Notes under the pieces: generated by a model
The model's database searches: none
The model's input: the letters and a program-made list of their open reading frames with translations, nothing else
Told to the model about the DNA's origin: nothing
From: Candidatus Zixiibacteriota bacterium
GTDB lineage: Bacteria; Zixibacteria; MSB-5A5; UBA10806
Reading direction: 5' to 3'
NCBI GenBank assembly: GCA_020344055.1
Contig: CP070813.1
Coordinates: 1,237,550-1,279,926, forward strand
DNA: 42,377 nt
Program-made: the position numbers and the translations under genes
In this document: positions 34,241 through 42,377 of the stretch, piece after piece
Numbering within the stretch: the first letter of the stretch is position 1
Layout of the letters: each line of letters starts with the position of its first letter

Positions 34241-34284
34241 TCGGGTTTATCTCCCGCTGAAGCGGGATCGGAACCCGACCTGCA
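34241..34284. repeat. Dispersed palindrome, copy between barrel genes
   Basis: TCGGGTTTATCTCCCGCTGA ... GCGGGATCGGAACCCGACC, matching the copy at 33582 in all but two positions. It lies in the 167-base gap between the two barrel paralogues. Confidence 0.8.
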
Positions 34285-34367
34285 AACCAGCGTCGGCGGC
34301 CAGATGGATTTTCGGGAGCGCAGGGCTCCCGGCCTACAGCGTCCCCTCATCGTGATAGGTCCCCGAA

Positions 34368-35030
34368 TCATTCCGACTCATTTCTAAAACTGCCGAAGGT
34401 CAGGCCAACAAGCAACTCTTTTCGGCTGCCCAACATATGCTCTTGCAATTTGAATCCTACCTCCGGGGACAAAAATGTTCTCTCTCCCAGCCTGAAACCT
34501 ATACCGAACCCTACGGCACCGAGGGGACCGCCCTGATTCCCTCCCGAAGCTCCTTTCACGAAACCGATTGCGTAACCCGCATTTAAAAACAGGTAAGGCC
34601 TGAGCATAGATTCTTCGGATGAGACACTTCGGAAATCAATGTAAAAAGGCATAAATGAAGCATTGGAGTATTTTTCAATATTCAGGCCAATCCCCAAAAA
34701 AGTATAGTCCTTCAAATTTATACAGCCGCTAAACCCGATTGAAATTGCGTTCCCCAGCCCGGAAAGCTCTGTTACGGTGGTTAGCTTTAAAGATGTTAAT
34801 ATCACTTTGTCGGATTGGGGAACAGCTTCTGTCCAATCATCCCAATCGGCATCATAAGCTTGAGCTGCTGAATAGATAAGGAATGCAATAAAAATCGTTA
34901 GTATTAAGGTCGCCCGACGATTGATATTCCGTGTTTCGGGAAATATGAATTCCGAAACCACCGAAAAACCGTCGGATTTCCGGCCTCGCTCAGAATTCGC
35001 CCTCCAATTACAAATATGTCTATTTGTCAA
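34368..35030 (-). CDS. Small outer-membrane beta-barrel protein (paralogue 2), start uncertain
   Basis: Up to 220 residues. The signal-like stretch LILTIFIAFLIYSAAQA begins only at about residue 42, and the preceding residues are atypical. The real start is therefore probably internal, perhaps a non-ATG codon, or was displaced by the palindrome at 34933-34958 that overlaps this part. The mature part has GINLEKYSNASFMPFYID-type strands, AGYAIGFVKGASGG and a closing strand LLVGLTFGSFRNESE. It is a paralogue of 33637-34200. Probably outer membrane; function unknown. Confidence 0.55.
   Translation of the reverse strand: MTNRHICNWRANSERGRKSDGFSVVSEFIFPETRNINRRATLILTIFIAFLIYSAAQAYDADWDDWTEAVPQSDKVILTSLKLTTVTELSGLGNAISIGFSGCINLKDYTFLGIGLNIEKYSNASFMPFYIDFRSVSSEESMLRPYLFLNAGYAIGFVKGASGGNQGGPLGAVGFGIGFRLGERTFLSPEVGFKLQEHMLGSRKELLVGLTFGSFRNESE
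34933..34958. repeat. Small palindrome overlapping the 5' part of a barrel gene
   Basis: GTTTCGG ... CCGAAAC arms around a 12-base centre. It shares the TTTCGGGAA core with the hairpins at 2255 and 5585 and sits just upstream of the region encoding the signal peptide of the gene at 34368. Confidence 0.5.
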
Positions 35031-35068
35031 ACCTCAACCCTCGACAATCTCCAGAATTATACCCGGCC

Positions 35069-35605
35069 TTAAACCCCGATTGATATAGTACCTCCAAAAT
35101 AGTTATCATTAGAATATTCTTTATAATAATCATTAGAATATTTTATCATAAATATCTTAAATCCTATCTCAAAATAACAATAGAGTATCCTTTTATATCT
35201 AATTTTAAGACCGGTTCCGAAATTTATAATCGGGCCGCTACCTTCTCTATAGTATGATCTTCCCGAGGCATATCCCATTTCGGTGTAAATTATAGGACTG
35301 ATTTTTCCGGGTAAAGGATATGCTTTCAATGCAATAACCAACTCATGGAATTTATTGTTGCCGCTGCCATTTATTCCGATACCGGCGCCGGCCGTTAAAT
35401 TATTAAAATTTACGCCCGTGAGAATAGCAACTGTGGGTCCGGTAAAATATCTTCTGTTGATGATTCCTGCTCGAAAAATCACAATGTGCTTTTTATCGGT
35501 ATCAGAAGGATGTTTTATTTTCATATTGTCATCCGCCAGTACAATATTGCTGGATACAATTATGGAAAACATGATTAAAGGAAAAATTCGTTTATTATTT
35601 ATCAA
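35069..35605 (-). CDS. Small outer-membrane beta-barrel protein (AT-rich)
   Basis: A 178-residue exported protein with a signal peptide (first 24 residues, ending VLADD). It has repeated hydrophobic strands with Tyr-rich ends (TEMGYASGRSYYREGSG; KIRYKRILYCYFEIGFKIFMIKYSNDYY) and ends GGTISIGV. Unlike its two neighbours it is rich in Lys, Ile and Asn, and its DNA is AT-rich, suggesting a different origin. The start is TTG at 35605, overlapping the end of the TPR lipoprotein gene by 11 bases. Function unknown. Confidence 0.6.
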   Translation of the reverse strand: MINNKRIFPLIMFSIIVSSNIVLADDNMKIKHPSDTDKKHIVIFRAGIINRRYFTGPTVAILTGVNFNNLTAGAGIGINGSGNNKFHELVIALKAYPLPGKISPIIYTEMGYASGRSYYREGSGPIINFGTGLKIRYKRILYCYFEIGFKIFMIKYSNDYYKEYSNDNYFGGTISIGV

Positions 35606-36356
35606 CCGGTAGCTCCTGTTCGAGCATGAAAATCATATCTTTTGCCTTCTCGGCCCACTGACCGGTCGATTCTTTTTCGAGATACTTTCTGAACCAGACG
35701 AGCGCATGTTCTTTCCGCCCGGTATCGTAATATAGCTGTCCCAGCATGTAGATCGCCTCCGGCATCTCGCCGACTTTGAAAGCGTCCATAAAACGGGATT
35801 CCGCCTCCTTGATATCCTTTTCTTCCAATGCTACCAGCCCCAATCCATAGTAAGCCCGGGGGTAGGTGGCGTCGACGGTGATCGCCTTTTCGTAATTTTC
35901 TTTCGCCATCCTAAGATTATTCCGGAAAAACCAGATGGTGGCCATGTTGTTGTATGTGCGGGGGTAAAGATCATCGACCTCGGAACCCCGCTCATACCAG
36001 ATCAAGGCCTCATCATATTCGCCCTTCATGAAATGGATATTCCCGATAGATTGATAGGCGTCGACGTTGCGGGGGTTGTGCGCTATAGCCCCCATATAAT
36101 AAACCATGGCGCTGTCGTCCTCGCCTATCTGCTGGTAGCAGATCGCCAGCTCCTGGTAGACGGGTGCGAAATGCTCCTTTTGTTTCAACGCTTTTCTGTA
36201 ATAGGGTATGGCTTCGGCAGGCCGGTTCTGGAGCAAATGTTCGTGTCCTTTCGTATAGTTTTTCAGATAAGCGTCCTCGCCGGGTGCGAACAGGCCGCAG
36301 GAGCCTGCAACCAATAAAAAGGATACGGCGGCGATGAGGATTGTATTTTTTTTCAT
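35595..36356 (-). CDS. TPR-repeat lipoprotein
   Basis: A 253-residue lipoprotein with lipobox VAGSC and mature start GLFAPGEDAY. It then carries about six tetratricopeptide repeats, including GHEHLLQNRPAEAIPYYRKAL, FAPVYQELAICYQQIGEDD and PRTYNNMATIWFFRNN. TPR lipoproteins of this size often scaffold outer-membrane assembly or secretion complexes. I start it at 36356 (MKKNTILIAA). The next gene (35069-35605) starts inside its last codons, so the two are translationally coupled. That coupling to a barrel protein fits an envelope role. Confidence 0.75.
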   Translation of the reverse strand: MKKNTILIAAVSFLLVAGSCGLFAPGEDAYLKNYTKGHEHLLQNRPAEAIPYYRKALKQKEHFAPVYQELAICYQQIGEDDSAMVYYMGAIAHNPRNVDAYQSIGNIHFMKGEYDEALIWYERGSEVDDLYPRTYNNMATIWFFRNNLRMAKENYEKAITVDATYPRAYYGLGLVALEEKDIKEAESRFMDAFKVGEMPEAIYMLGQLYYDTGRKEHALVWFRKYLEKESTGQWAEKAKDMIFMLEQELPVDK

Positions 36357-36689
36357 TTTCTCCCTCAACAAAAGCGGGTTTGCGACCACATTGCGGAATA
36401 TAATGTTTATACTCCCGATAATCAAATAGGTTTTGCGGTCCGTTATTTGAATAAAATTGTACCCGGCTCGCCCCGGAATCGTGATTTTATCAACGATAAC
36501 GCAATAATGTTGAGAAGGAGTTTTTTCATCATTATCCCGAAAAGCAAAGTTACACCTCCGGACGCGGCATATAGTTCTTGCCGGTCACCGGAATTAAAAA
36601 TAGTGTTGCTTTCTATCATAAAATGTAATACGCTGAGATATAAATATAAGAAATATAACCCGAATATGGGACGGCATGAAGCGGAGGCG
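36357..36689. promoter_or_regulatory. Divergent promoter region
   Basis: A 333-base gap between the minus-strand TPR lipoprotein and the plus-strand membrane enzyme. The plus frame stays open through it, but codon use is unlike the rest of the protein and no ribosome site fits before 36683. AT-rich blocks at 36580-36660 are suitable for promoters; I cannot define exact elements. Confidence 0.35.
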
Positions 36690-39086
36690 ATGATGATCAT
36701 TTATCTGGGGACATTCCTTATTGCCCTTTCTATGCTGGCGCTGGAGGTGACATTAACACGGCTGTTGAGTGTTATTACATGGTATCACATTGCGTTTTTT
36801 GCCATCGGCGTTGCCATGCTGGGTATGACCGCGGCAGCCATAACGGTATTTTTGAAACCACACTGGTTTTCCGAAGATAGACTGAATGAAAGTATTGCCA
36901 ACTCCTGTTTCGCATATTCGCTTGTCGTACCGCTGGCCCTGGTAACGTTATGCACAACTCCGTTGCATCTGACCAAATCTTTGATGTACCTTCTGGCATT
37001 ATTCCAGGCCACTGTGGCCTGCGCGGTTCCGTTTTACTTTTCGGGGATGGCCATAACCGCAGTCCTGACCAAGCACCGGCATCCTATAGGAATGTTGTAT
37101 GCCAGTGATTTAATCGGAGCTTCGCTGGGATGCCTGCTGGTGCTCTGGGGACTTGAAATATTCGATGCTCCCAGCCTGATAATATTTTGCGCGGCGATCG
37201 GTATGCTTGCGGCCATAACCTTCGGACGGGCGGGTCGTACCTTCAAACACCGTCGGATGTCATGGGCATTTCTGGTTATTCTACTGCTTCTGGCCGTTCC
37301 TAACTCTCTAACCTCCTATGGTATACGGCCCTTCGTCGTGAAGGGTAATTTCCAGGACCCATCAAGCTATTTCCTGGAAAGATGGAATTCTTTTTCCCGT
37401 ATAGTCGTATCCGAAAAGAATGTGGGGAAGGCTCAATTCTGGGGAAAAAGCCCTCGGGCAACAGAAGACCTGAACGCGGTTCAATACGGCATGAGTATTG
37501 ATGGAGGAGCCTATACGACCCTTCGACGATTCAAGACCCCGGATGATATCGCTCATTTGAAATATGATATCACCAACGCGGTTTATTTTCTTCGTCCTCG
37601 CGGGGGTGCCTGTATCATAGGGGTGGGGGGCGGTAGAGACGTTCAGAGCGCTTTGTTGTTCGGACACGAAAACATCGTCGGCATCGACCTCAATCCGATT
37701 TTTATCGATCTGCTACGCAATCAGTTCAAAGAGTTTGCAGGGTTATCCGACCGCGAGGAAGTTACCCTGGTAATTGACGAGGCCCGGAGCTTTCTTTCCA
37801 GATCAAAGGAAAAGTACAGTGTTATACAAATGTCGATGACGGACACTTTCGCCGCCACCGGGGCCGGTGCCTTTTCGCTTTCGGAAAACGGGCTGTATAC
37901 AATTGAAGGATGGAAAATATTTTTTGATCGCCTTGCTGATGACGGAATATTCACGGTCTCACGATGGCACAATCCCGAAAACCTCGGGGAAACCGGCCGA
38001 GTAACCAGTCTTGCCGTGGCCACCCTGCTGTCTTCGGGCGTATCCATGCCGTCGGATCACATCGCCATGATCGCCACAGACAGTCTTTCGACCCTGCTGT
38101 TAGCTAAACGGCCGTTTGACAGCCTTGATATCGCCAATATGATTAGTTATGCCGACGAAATGGGATTCCATACCGCCATAATCCCGGGAAAACAACCTTC
38201 CCACAATGCCATAATGAAGATAGTATCCGCCCGGTCATTTGGTGAGTTGGAGACCGCGATTGCCGATGAAATCCTCAATTATAGTCCCCCCACGGACGAG
38301 AATCCGTATTTCTTCAATATGCTGCGTTTAAATCATCTTGGATCTTTCGACTGGCCCGGGCCGGGAGTAATGCGGGGAAACCTGGCTGCCCATATTGCTC
38401 TACTGGGACTTATAATTTCTTTATTGATTATCAGCATTGCGGCAATCGCGCTACCGTTATGGCTACAAAAAGGATCGGTTCAGCCCAAAAACGGCAAATC
38501 GGCAATTCTCTGGTCCGGAGCCGCCTATTTCTCGCTGATCGGTGCCGGATTCATGTTCGTCGAAATCGGCTTGATTCAGAGGCTGTCTGTCTTTCTGGGG
38601 CATCCCATATATGCCTTGGGAATATTACTCTTTACAATTATCGCCAGCACCGGATTCGGCAGTCTCCTGAGCGAGAAATTACCTTTAACGAAAATTCCCT
38701 GGATATTCATATTTCCGCCCGTTATAGCTGCGGCGATCGTCGCCATCAAATTCGCTCTTCCTGCTCTGGCGTCAGCCATGGAGGCGTCACCCATAACTCA
38801 CAGAATAGTGATTTCTATACTATTGATAGCTCCTTTGGGTTTAATGCTGGGGGTATGTTTCCCCACGGGCATGCGATTGGTAAGGATAGCGAAGTCTGCC
38901 GAGACGCCTTGGTACTGGGCTCTTAACGGTATCTTCAGCGTTTTGTGTTCAGCGTTGGCGGTTTTTGTGGGGATTCACGCCGGTATTTCGGCCAATTTAT
39001 TTATCTCGGCCGCCTGCTATTTTTTACTTCTCTTTTGTTTACCTGCAATGTACAGGATCCCTCGGAGGTCTACGATAGCCCCGTAA
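36690..39086 (+). CDS. Membrane protein with spermidine-synthase-like domain
   Basis: A 798-residue protein in three parts. About seven membrane helices come first (MMIIYLGTFLIALSMLALE...). A central soluble domain follows with the SAM/dcSAM-type motif CIIGVGGGRDVQSALLFG, acidic IVGIDLNPIF and VIDEARSFLSRSKEKYSVI; about six further helices close it. The central domain is of the spermidine-synthase type. The usual active-site Asp strand after this point is replaced by QMSMTDTFAATGAGAFSLSENGLYT, so classical polyamine synthesis is doubtful. GGAGG ends two bases before this ATG and five before the next (36693); either may be used. Related fused proteins occur in many bacteria without known function. 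Confidence 0.75.
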   Translation: MMIIYLGTFLIALSMLALEVTLTRLLSVITWYHIAFFAIGVAMLGMTAAAITVFLKPHWFSEDRLNESIANSCFAYSLVVPLALVTLCTTPLHLTKSLMYLLALFQATVACAVPFYFSGMAITAVLTKHRHPIGMLYASDLIGASLGCLLVLWGLEIFDAPSLIIFCAAIGMLAAITFGRAGRTFKHRRMSWAFLVILLLLAVPNSLTSYGIRPFVVKGNFQDPSSYFLERWNSFSRIVVSEKNVGKAQFWGKSPRATEDLNAVQYGMSIDGGAYTTLRRFKTPDDIAHLKYDITNAVYFLRPRGGACIIGVGGGRDVQSALLFGHENIVGIDLNPIFIDLLRNQFKEFAGLSDREEVTLVIDEARSFLSRSKEKYSVIQMSMTDTFAATGAGAFSLSENGLYTIEGWKIFFDRLADDGIFTVSRWHNPENLGETGRVTSLAVATLLSSGVSMPSDHIAMIATDSLSTLLLAKRPFDSLDIANMISYADEMGFHTAIIPGKQPSHNAIMKIVSARSFGELETAIADEILNYSPPTDENPYFFNMLRLNHLGSFDWPGPGVMRGNLAAHIALLGLIISLLIISIAAIALPLWLQKGSVQPKNGKSAILWSGAAYFSLIGAGFMFVEIGLIQRLSVFLGHPIYALGILLFTIIASTGFGSLLSEKLPLTKIPWIFIFPPVIAAAIVAIKFALPALASAMEASPITHRIVISILLIAPLGLMLGVCFPTGMRLVRIAKSAETPWYWALNGIFSVLCSALAVFVGIHAGISANLFISAACYFLLLFCLPAMYRIPRRSTIAP

Positions 39087-39318
39087 TAGCGAACGTCGCG
39101 TGTGTAATTGCCTTTCAATAATCATCGACGACAACCGCTTATAGGCAATTCATGTGGATTCCTGACGGCAGTACCGTACAACACCGATTATGATCCCGAA
39201 TTGCGGTGTACAATATCTTTGATTCCCCTTGCCAACCTTTACCCGAATTTGTATACTTTTGGCGATTTGTGCATGTTTGAAGCCAAGAGTTTCGCTTGAT
39301 GAATAGAGTGGAGGAATT
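39087..39318 (+). promoter_or_regulatory. Long 5' region of ilvE with inverted repeats
   Basis: The 232-base gap holds no convincing gene. It has an eight-base inverted repeat AATTGCCT/AGGCAATT (39106-39150) enclosing 29 bases, and an imperfect GTACAACACCG/CGGTGTAC pair further on (about 39169-39210). The region could be a leader that folds, but it does not match a T-box or leucine attenuator that I know. GGAGG precedes the ilvE start. Confidence 0.35.
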
Positions 39319-40242
39319 ATGCCTTTTCAAAAAGTAGATAAAATCTGGATGAACGGACAATTGGTCAACTGGGACGACGCCAGGATCCATATCCTTTCCC
39401 ATGTCATTCATTACGGTTCGGGGATTTTCGAGGGAGCACGATGCTACAGCACCCCCAAGGGACCGGCCATTTTCCGCCTGAAAGAACATACCGACCGGAT
39501 GTTCAACTCCTGCAAGATTTACAGAATGGAGATACCCTTTACAAAGGACGAGATCAATCGGGCGATTATCGACCTTATAAAAGTTAACAAGCTTAACGAA
39601 TGCTATATACGTCCGCTGGTTTATCGCGGCTATGAAAACCTCGGGGTGGATCCCACCGGTATTCCTATCGAGGTAAGTATCGCTGTATGGCCCTGGGGCA
39701 AGTATCTCGGACCCGAAGCCCTGGAGCAGGGGGTAGATGTCGGCGTGTCATCATGGCGGCGCAACGCTCCCGGCACCATGCCCGATATGGCCAAGGCGAC
39801 CGCCAATTACATGAACGGCCAGCTTATCCGCCTGGAGGCGCGGGCGCACGGTTATGTCGAGGGAATAGCTCTCGACGTTTTCGGGCATGTCTCCGAGGGT
39901 TCGGGCGAAAATATCTTTATAGCGCGAAGCGGAGCGCTCGTTACCCCTCCGTTTGGATCATCAATTCTGCCCGGCATAGTCAGGAGCTCCGTCATAAGAC
40001 TGGCGAAGGATATGGGGATAGAGGTTATCGAGGAGGAGATACCCCGCGAGGCTCTTTATATCGCCGATGAGGTGTTTTTCACCGGTTCGGCGGCTGAGAT
40101 TTCGCCCATCAGATCGATCGACGGTATCCAGATCGGCGAGGGCAAACGGGGGCCCATTACCGAAAAATTGCAAAAGGCCTTCTTCGAAATGTTCGAGGCC
40201 GGGTACGAGGATAAATATAACTGGTTGACGTACGTAAAATGA
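39319..40242 (+). CDS. ilvE: Branched-chain amino acid aminotransferase
   Basis: A 307-residue class IV PLP aminotransferase. The PLP lysine is K159 in MAKATANYMNGQLI. HVIHYGSGIFEGARCY, RPLVYRGYENLGVDP, GYVEGIALD and the phosphate-binding GSILPGIVRSSVI are conserved. It interconverts leucine, isoleucine and valine with their 2-oxo acids. GTGGAGGAATT precedes the ATG. Its stop overlaps the rpiB start in ATGA. It supplies the first step of the leucine route whose later steps are encoded at 14645-21878. Confidence 0.92.
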   Translation: MPFQKVDKIWMNGQLVNWDDARIHILSHVIHYGSGIFEGARCYSTPKGPAIFRLKEHTDRMFNSCKIYRMEIPFTKDEINRAIIDLIKVNKLNECYIRPLVYRGYENLGVDPTGIPIEVSIAVWPWGKYLGPEALEQGVDVGVSSWRRNAPGTMPDMAKATANYMNGQLIRLEARAHGYVEGIALDVFGHVSEGSGENIFIARSGALVTPPFGSSILPGIVRSSVIRLAKDMGIEVIEEEIPREALYIADEVFFTGSAAEISPIRSIDGIQIGEGKRGPITEKLQKAFFEMFEAGYEDKYNWLTYVK

Positions 40243-40688
40243 AGATCGCGCTGGGAGCAGACCACCGGGGGTTCTGCTATAAGCACAGGATCAAGGCCTA
40301 CCTTTCACAAAAAGGTATAGAGGTGATCGACTGCGGTACCGACTCGGAGAAAAGCGCCGATTATTCCGAATTTGGTCTAAAGGCTGCCGGGGAAGTGTCC
40401 GCAGGCAACGCCGATTACGGAATACTTGTATGCGGGACAGGTAACGGCATGATGATGGCGGCCAACAAGGTCAAATCGATCCGGGCCGGGCTGGCGGTCA
40501 ACCCGGAGATGGCGGCCCTGACCCGCGCCCACAACAACGCCAACGTGCTGGTGCTTTCGGATCTGTATACGCCTTGCGATCAGTTGAACGAAATAGTCGA
40601 TAAGTTTCTGGAAACGGAGTTCGAGGGCGGCCGCCACAAAAAACGGGTCGATATAATCACCGATTACGAGGATAAATCCGATGTTTGA
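40239..40688 (+). CDS. rpiB: Ribose-5-phosphate isomerase B
   Basis: A 149-residue RpiB/LacAB-family isomerase that interconverts ribose 5-phosphate and ribulose 5-phosphate. [12 protein letters not shown] at the N-terminus, [20 protein letters not shown] with the active-site Cys near residue 67, and [15 protein letters not shown] are diagnostic. Its start overlaps the ilvE stop by four bases, and its end overlaps the glyA start by eight. It is probably co-transcribed with both; rpiB-glyA pairing is common in bacteria. Confidence 0.92.
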   Translation: MKIALGADHRGFCYKHRIKAYLSQKGIEVIDCGTDSEKSADYSEFGLKAAGEVSAGNADYGILVCGTGNGMMMAANKVKSIRAGLAVNPEMAALTRAHNNANVLVLSDLYTPCDQLNEIVDKFLETEFEGGRHKKRVDIITDYEDKSDV

Positions 40689-41928
40689 TAGATTGAAAGA
40701 GACCGATCCCGAAATATACGACGCTATTTATAAAGAGGCTATTCGTCAGCATGACGGGCTGGAATTGATCGCCTCGGAGAATTTCGTCTCCTATGCGGTT
40801 CTCGAAGCGGCTTCGGCGGTTATGACCAACAAGTACGCCGAAGGTTACCCGGGTAAACGTTATTACGGCGGATGTACCCATGTCGACGAGGCCGAGAACC
40901 TGGCCCGAGACCGCGCCAAACAGCTTTTCGGATGCGAGCATGTCAACGTGCAGCCGCACTCCGGCTCGCAGGCAAACATGGCGGTCTATTTCTGCGTGCT
41001 GAAACCGGGCGACACCGTGATGGGGCTCGATCTCTCCTGCGGCGGGCACCTCACTCACGGATTGCCCCTGAACTTCTCCGGTAAATTCTTCAATGTCGTC
41101 CCGTACTTCGTTGATAAAGAGACCGAGGTCATCGACTACGACGCGGTCATGAAACAGGCCTGCGAGGTGGGGCCGAAACTTATCATAGTCGGCGCGTCGG
41201 CTTATCCCCGCACCCTCGATTTCAAGAGGTTCCGGGAGATCTGCGACGAGTGCGGCGCGTTGATGATGGTCGATATCGCCCATATCGCCGGGCTGATCGT
41301 GGCCGGGCTGCATCCCTCGCCGATACCCTACGCCGATTTCGTAACCACCACCACCCACAAGACCCTGCGCGGCCCCCGGGGCGGGATGATAATGTGCAAG
41401 GAACAGTACGCCACCGACCTCGATCGCGAGGTCATGCCCGGAGTGCAGGGCGGGCCGCTCATGCATATCATAGCGGCTAAGGCGGTGGCCTTCAAGGAGG
41501 CCACGAAACCGGAGTTCAACGAGTACCAGAAACGGATCGTGGAAAACGCCGTCACGCTGGCGAAGACGCTGGCCGATGAGGGGCAGAAGCTCGTCTCCGG
41601 CGGCACTGATACCCATGTTATGCTGGTATCGTTCCTGGGGATGAAGTTCTCCGGCAAGAAGATCGAGAACCGGCTGGAGGAGGCCAAGATCACGGTGAAC
41701 AAGAACACCGTGCCGTTCGACGACAGAAAACCCTTTATCGCCTCCGGCATCAGGATCGGCACCCCCGCCGTCACCACCCGCGGCATGGGGCCTGAGGAGA
41801 TGCGGCAGATAGGGAAGATGATCGCGCGGGTCATCGAAAACCGCGACGACGAAACAGTCATCGCCGCCGTCCGCGACGAAGTCTCCGCGCTGTGCGAACG
41901 CTTCCCGCTGTACCCGGAGTTGAGATAA
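40681..41928 (+). CDS. glyA: Serine hydroxymethyltransferase
   Basis: A 415-residue PLP enzyme that converts serine and tetrahydrofolate to glycine and methylene-tetrahydrofolate. [41 protein letters not shown], the PLP lysine K227 in [13 protein letters not shown], and [14 protein letters not shown] are conserved. The length is normal. It overlaps rpiB by eight bases. The GC content rises above the rest of the window, as expected for a highly expressed gene. A 54-base gap separates it from a gene of very different composition. Confidence 0.95.
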   Translation: MFDRLKETDPEIYDAIYKEAIRQHDGLELIASENFVSYAVLEAASAVMTNKYAEGYPGKRYYGGCTHVDEAENLARDRAKQLFGCEHVNVQPHSGSQANMAVYFCVLKPGDTVMGLDLSCGGHLTHGLPLNFSGKFFNVVPYFVDKETEVIDYDAVMKQACEVGPKLIIVGASAYPRTLDFKRFREICDECGALMMVDIAHIAGLIVAGLHPSPIPYADFVTTTTHKTLRGPRGGMIMCKEQYATDLDREVMPGVQGGPLMHIIAAKAVAFKEATKPEFNEYQKRIVENAVTLAKTLADEGQKLVSGGTDTHVMLVSFLGMKFSGKKIENRLEEAKITVNKNTVPFDDRKPFIASGIRIGTPAVTTRGMGPEEMRQIGKMIARVIENRDDETVIAAVRDEVSALCERFPLYPELR

Positions 41929-41982
41929 TCCTTCATATGCAGTTGTCTGGCCAGAATAAAAATCCCAAAATTGCGATTTATC

Positions 41983-42377
41983 ATGTTTAGACCTATTCAT
42001 ATATTGCCTTTATTTAGCATAGAAGATAGAAGCAAATATCAAGAGCGATGGAATTCAAAAACAGGACGTGAAATATATGAATACATCCTTGAAAAAATCA
42101 GGAAAGGAGGCGGTGAGGATTTCCTTCAAAATGATTTTTGGGATGGCAAGTTGAAAATAATGGAAAATCAATGGGATTTAAGGGGATTTAATATTTTTAA
42201 GGAGGAAATCGAATTTCCCGCAGATGAGAATTTTGAAGGTATTAACTTTTCCTATTGCCAATTTTATCATTCGACATTCGCCAAAGCTGTATTTGAAAGC
42301 ACATTTAGCTTCTCTAGAATCTATAATTGCAACTTCGTTGAGTGTATTTTCCATTATTCCTCATTTTATGGGGCTCG
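41983..42377 (+). CDS. Partial gene, pentapeptide-repeat-like protein
   Basis: An open frame starts at ATG 41983 (MFRPIHILPLFSIEDRSKY) and runs out of the window at 42377 after 131 codons. From about residue 88 it shows repeats close to the pentapeptide-repeat spacing, with Phe or Cys at every fifth place: INFSYCQFYHSTFAKAVFES and SFSRIYNCNFVECIFHYS. Such repeats form a right-handed beta-helix. The N-terminal 80 residues are unfamiliar. The DNA is strikingly AT-rich next to GC-rich glyA, which suggests recent transfer. No strong ribosome site is visible. Confidence 0.55.
   Translation, partial: MFRPIHILPLFSIEDRSKYQERWNSKTGREIYEYILEKIRKGGGEDFLQNDFWDGKLKIMENQWDLRGFNIFKEEIEFPADENFEGINFSYCQFYHSTFAKAVFESTFSFSRIYNCNFVECIFHYSSFYGA

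Noticed and set aside
33052..34284. CRISPR array made from the repeated palindromes
   Set aside because: The copies are about 500-700 bases apart with genes between them; there is no regular repeat-spacer pattern and no cas gene.
40657..42000. Minus-strand open frame of 447 codons opposite glyA
   Set aside because: A long antisense frame produced by the GC-rich codon usage of glyA; no family resemblance.

Overview
The window looks like a chromosomal segment of a heterotrophic bacterium from the FCB side of the tree, and my best guess is a Zixibacteria-like lineage. This is inferred from three things: a secreted protein with a C-terminal T9SS/FlgD-like sorting domain (12361-13845), many small lipoproteins and outer-membrane barrels, and acyl-CoA catabolism organised in operons. 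I see no rRNA, tRNA, CRISPR array, transposase or prophage genes.

Layout. 1-2849: end of an unknown gene, a DinB-fold protein, then a biotin carboxylase and biotin carrier pair separated by two strong hairpins. 3012-5251: a chelatase gene in which an AAA+ BchI/ChlI-like frame runs into a VWA BchD/ChlD-like frame across a ten-A tract; it reads as one gene with a -1 frameshift. 5705-10240: a NicO-like membrane protein, two proteins with very acidic tails, DUF1579 and DUF1572 proteins, and small unknowns. 10370-14636: methylmalonyl-CoA mutase catalytic subunit and epimerase with overlapping genes, the secreted T9SS-type protein and a methyltransferase. 21878 down to 14645 (minus strand): an apparent seven-gene operon made of archaeal-type HMG-CoA synthase, thiolase, DUF35 Zn-ribbon/OB protein, methylcrotonyl-CoA carboxylase beta, methylglutaconyl-CoA hydratase, biotin carboxylase and biotin carrier. 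22096-26956: an anchored unknown, an LVIVD remnant, an aspartase/fumarase, a DUF819 permease and a tandem pair of Cys-rich lipoproteins. 32423 down to 27147 (minus): a short-chain beta-oxidation operon (thiolase, lipoprotein, 3-hydroxyacyl-CoA dehydrogenase, two acyl-CoA dehydrogenases) ending in a 29-residue membrane peptide. 32577-36356 (minus): duplicated zinc-ribbon membrane proteins, three small outer-membrane barrel proteins and a TPR lipoprotein, with related palindromes between several of them. 36690-42377 (plus): a large membrane spermidine-synthase-like protein, then ilvE-rpiB-glyA with overlapping reading frames, then an incomplete pentapeptide-repeat-like gene.

How the genes fit together. 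Most of the window serves branched-chain and short-chain acyl-CoA metabolism: transamination (IlvE), acyl-CoA dehydrogenation, 3-methylcrotonyl-CoA carboxylation and hydration to HMG-CoA, thiolysis, and propionyl/methylmalonyl-CoA conversion by a B12-dependent mutase. The chelatase probably supports cobalamin synthesis, which the mutase needs.

The two points I rate most interesting are the single-gene two-subunit chelatase made by frameshifting, and the HMG-CoA synthase/thiolase/DUF35 trio placed where an HMG-CoA lyase would be expected in a leucine-degradation operon. All family assignments come from reading the sequence; no database search was run.
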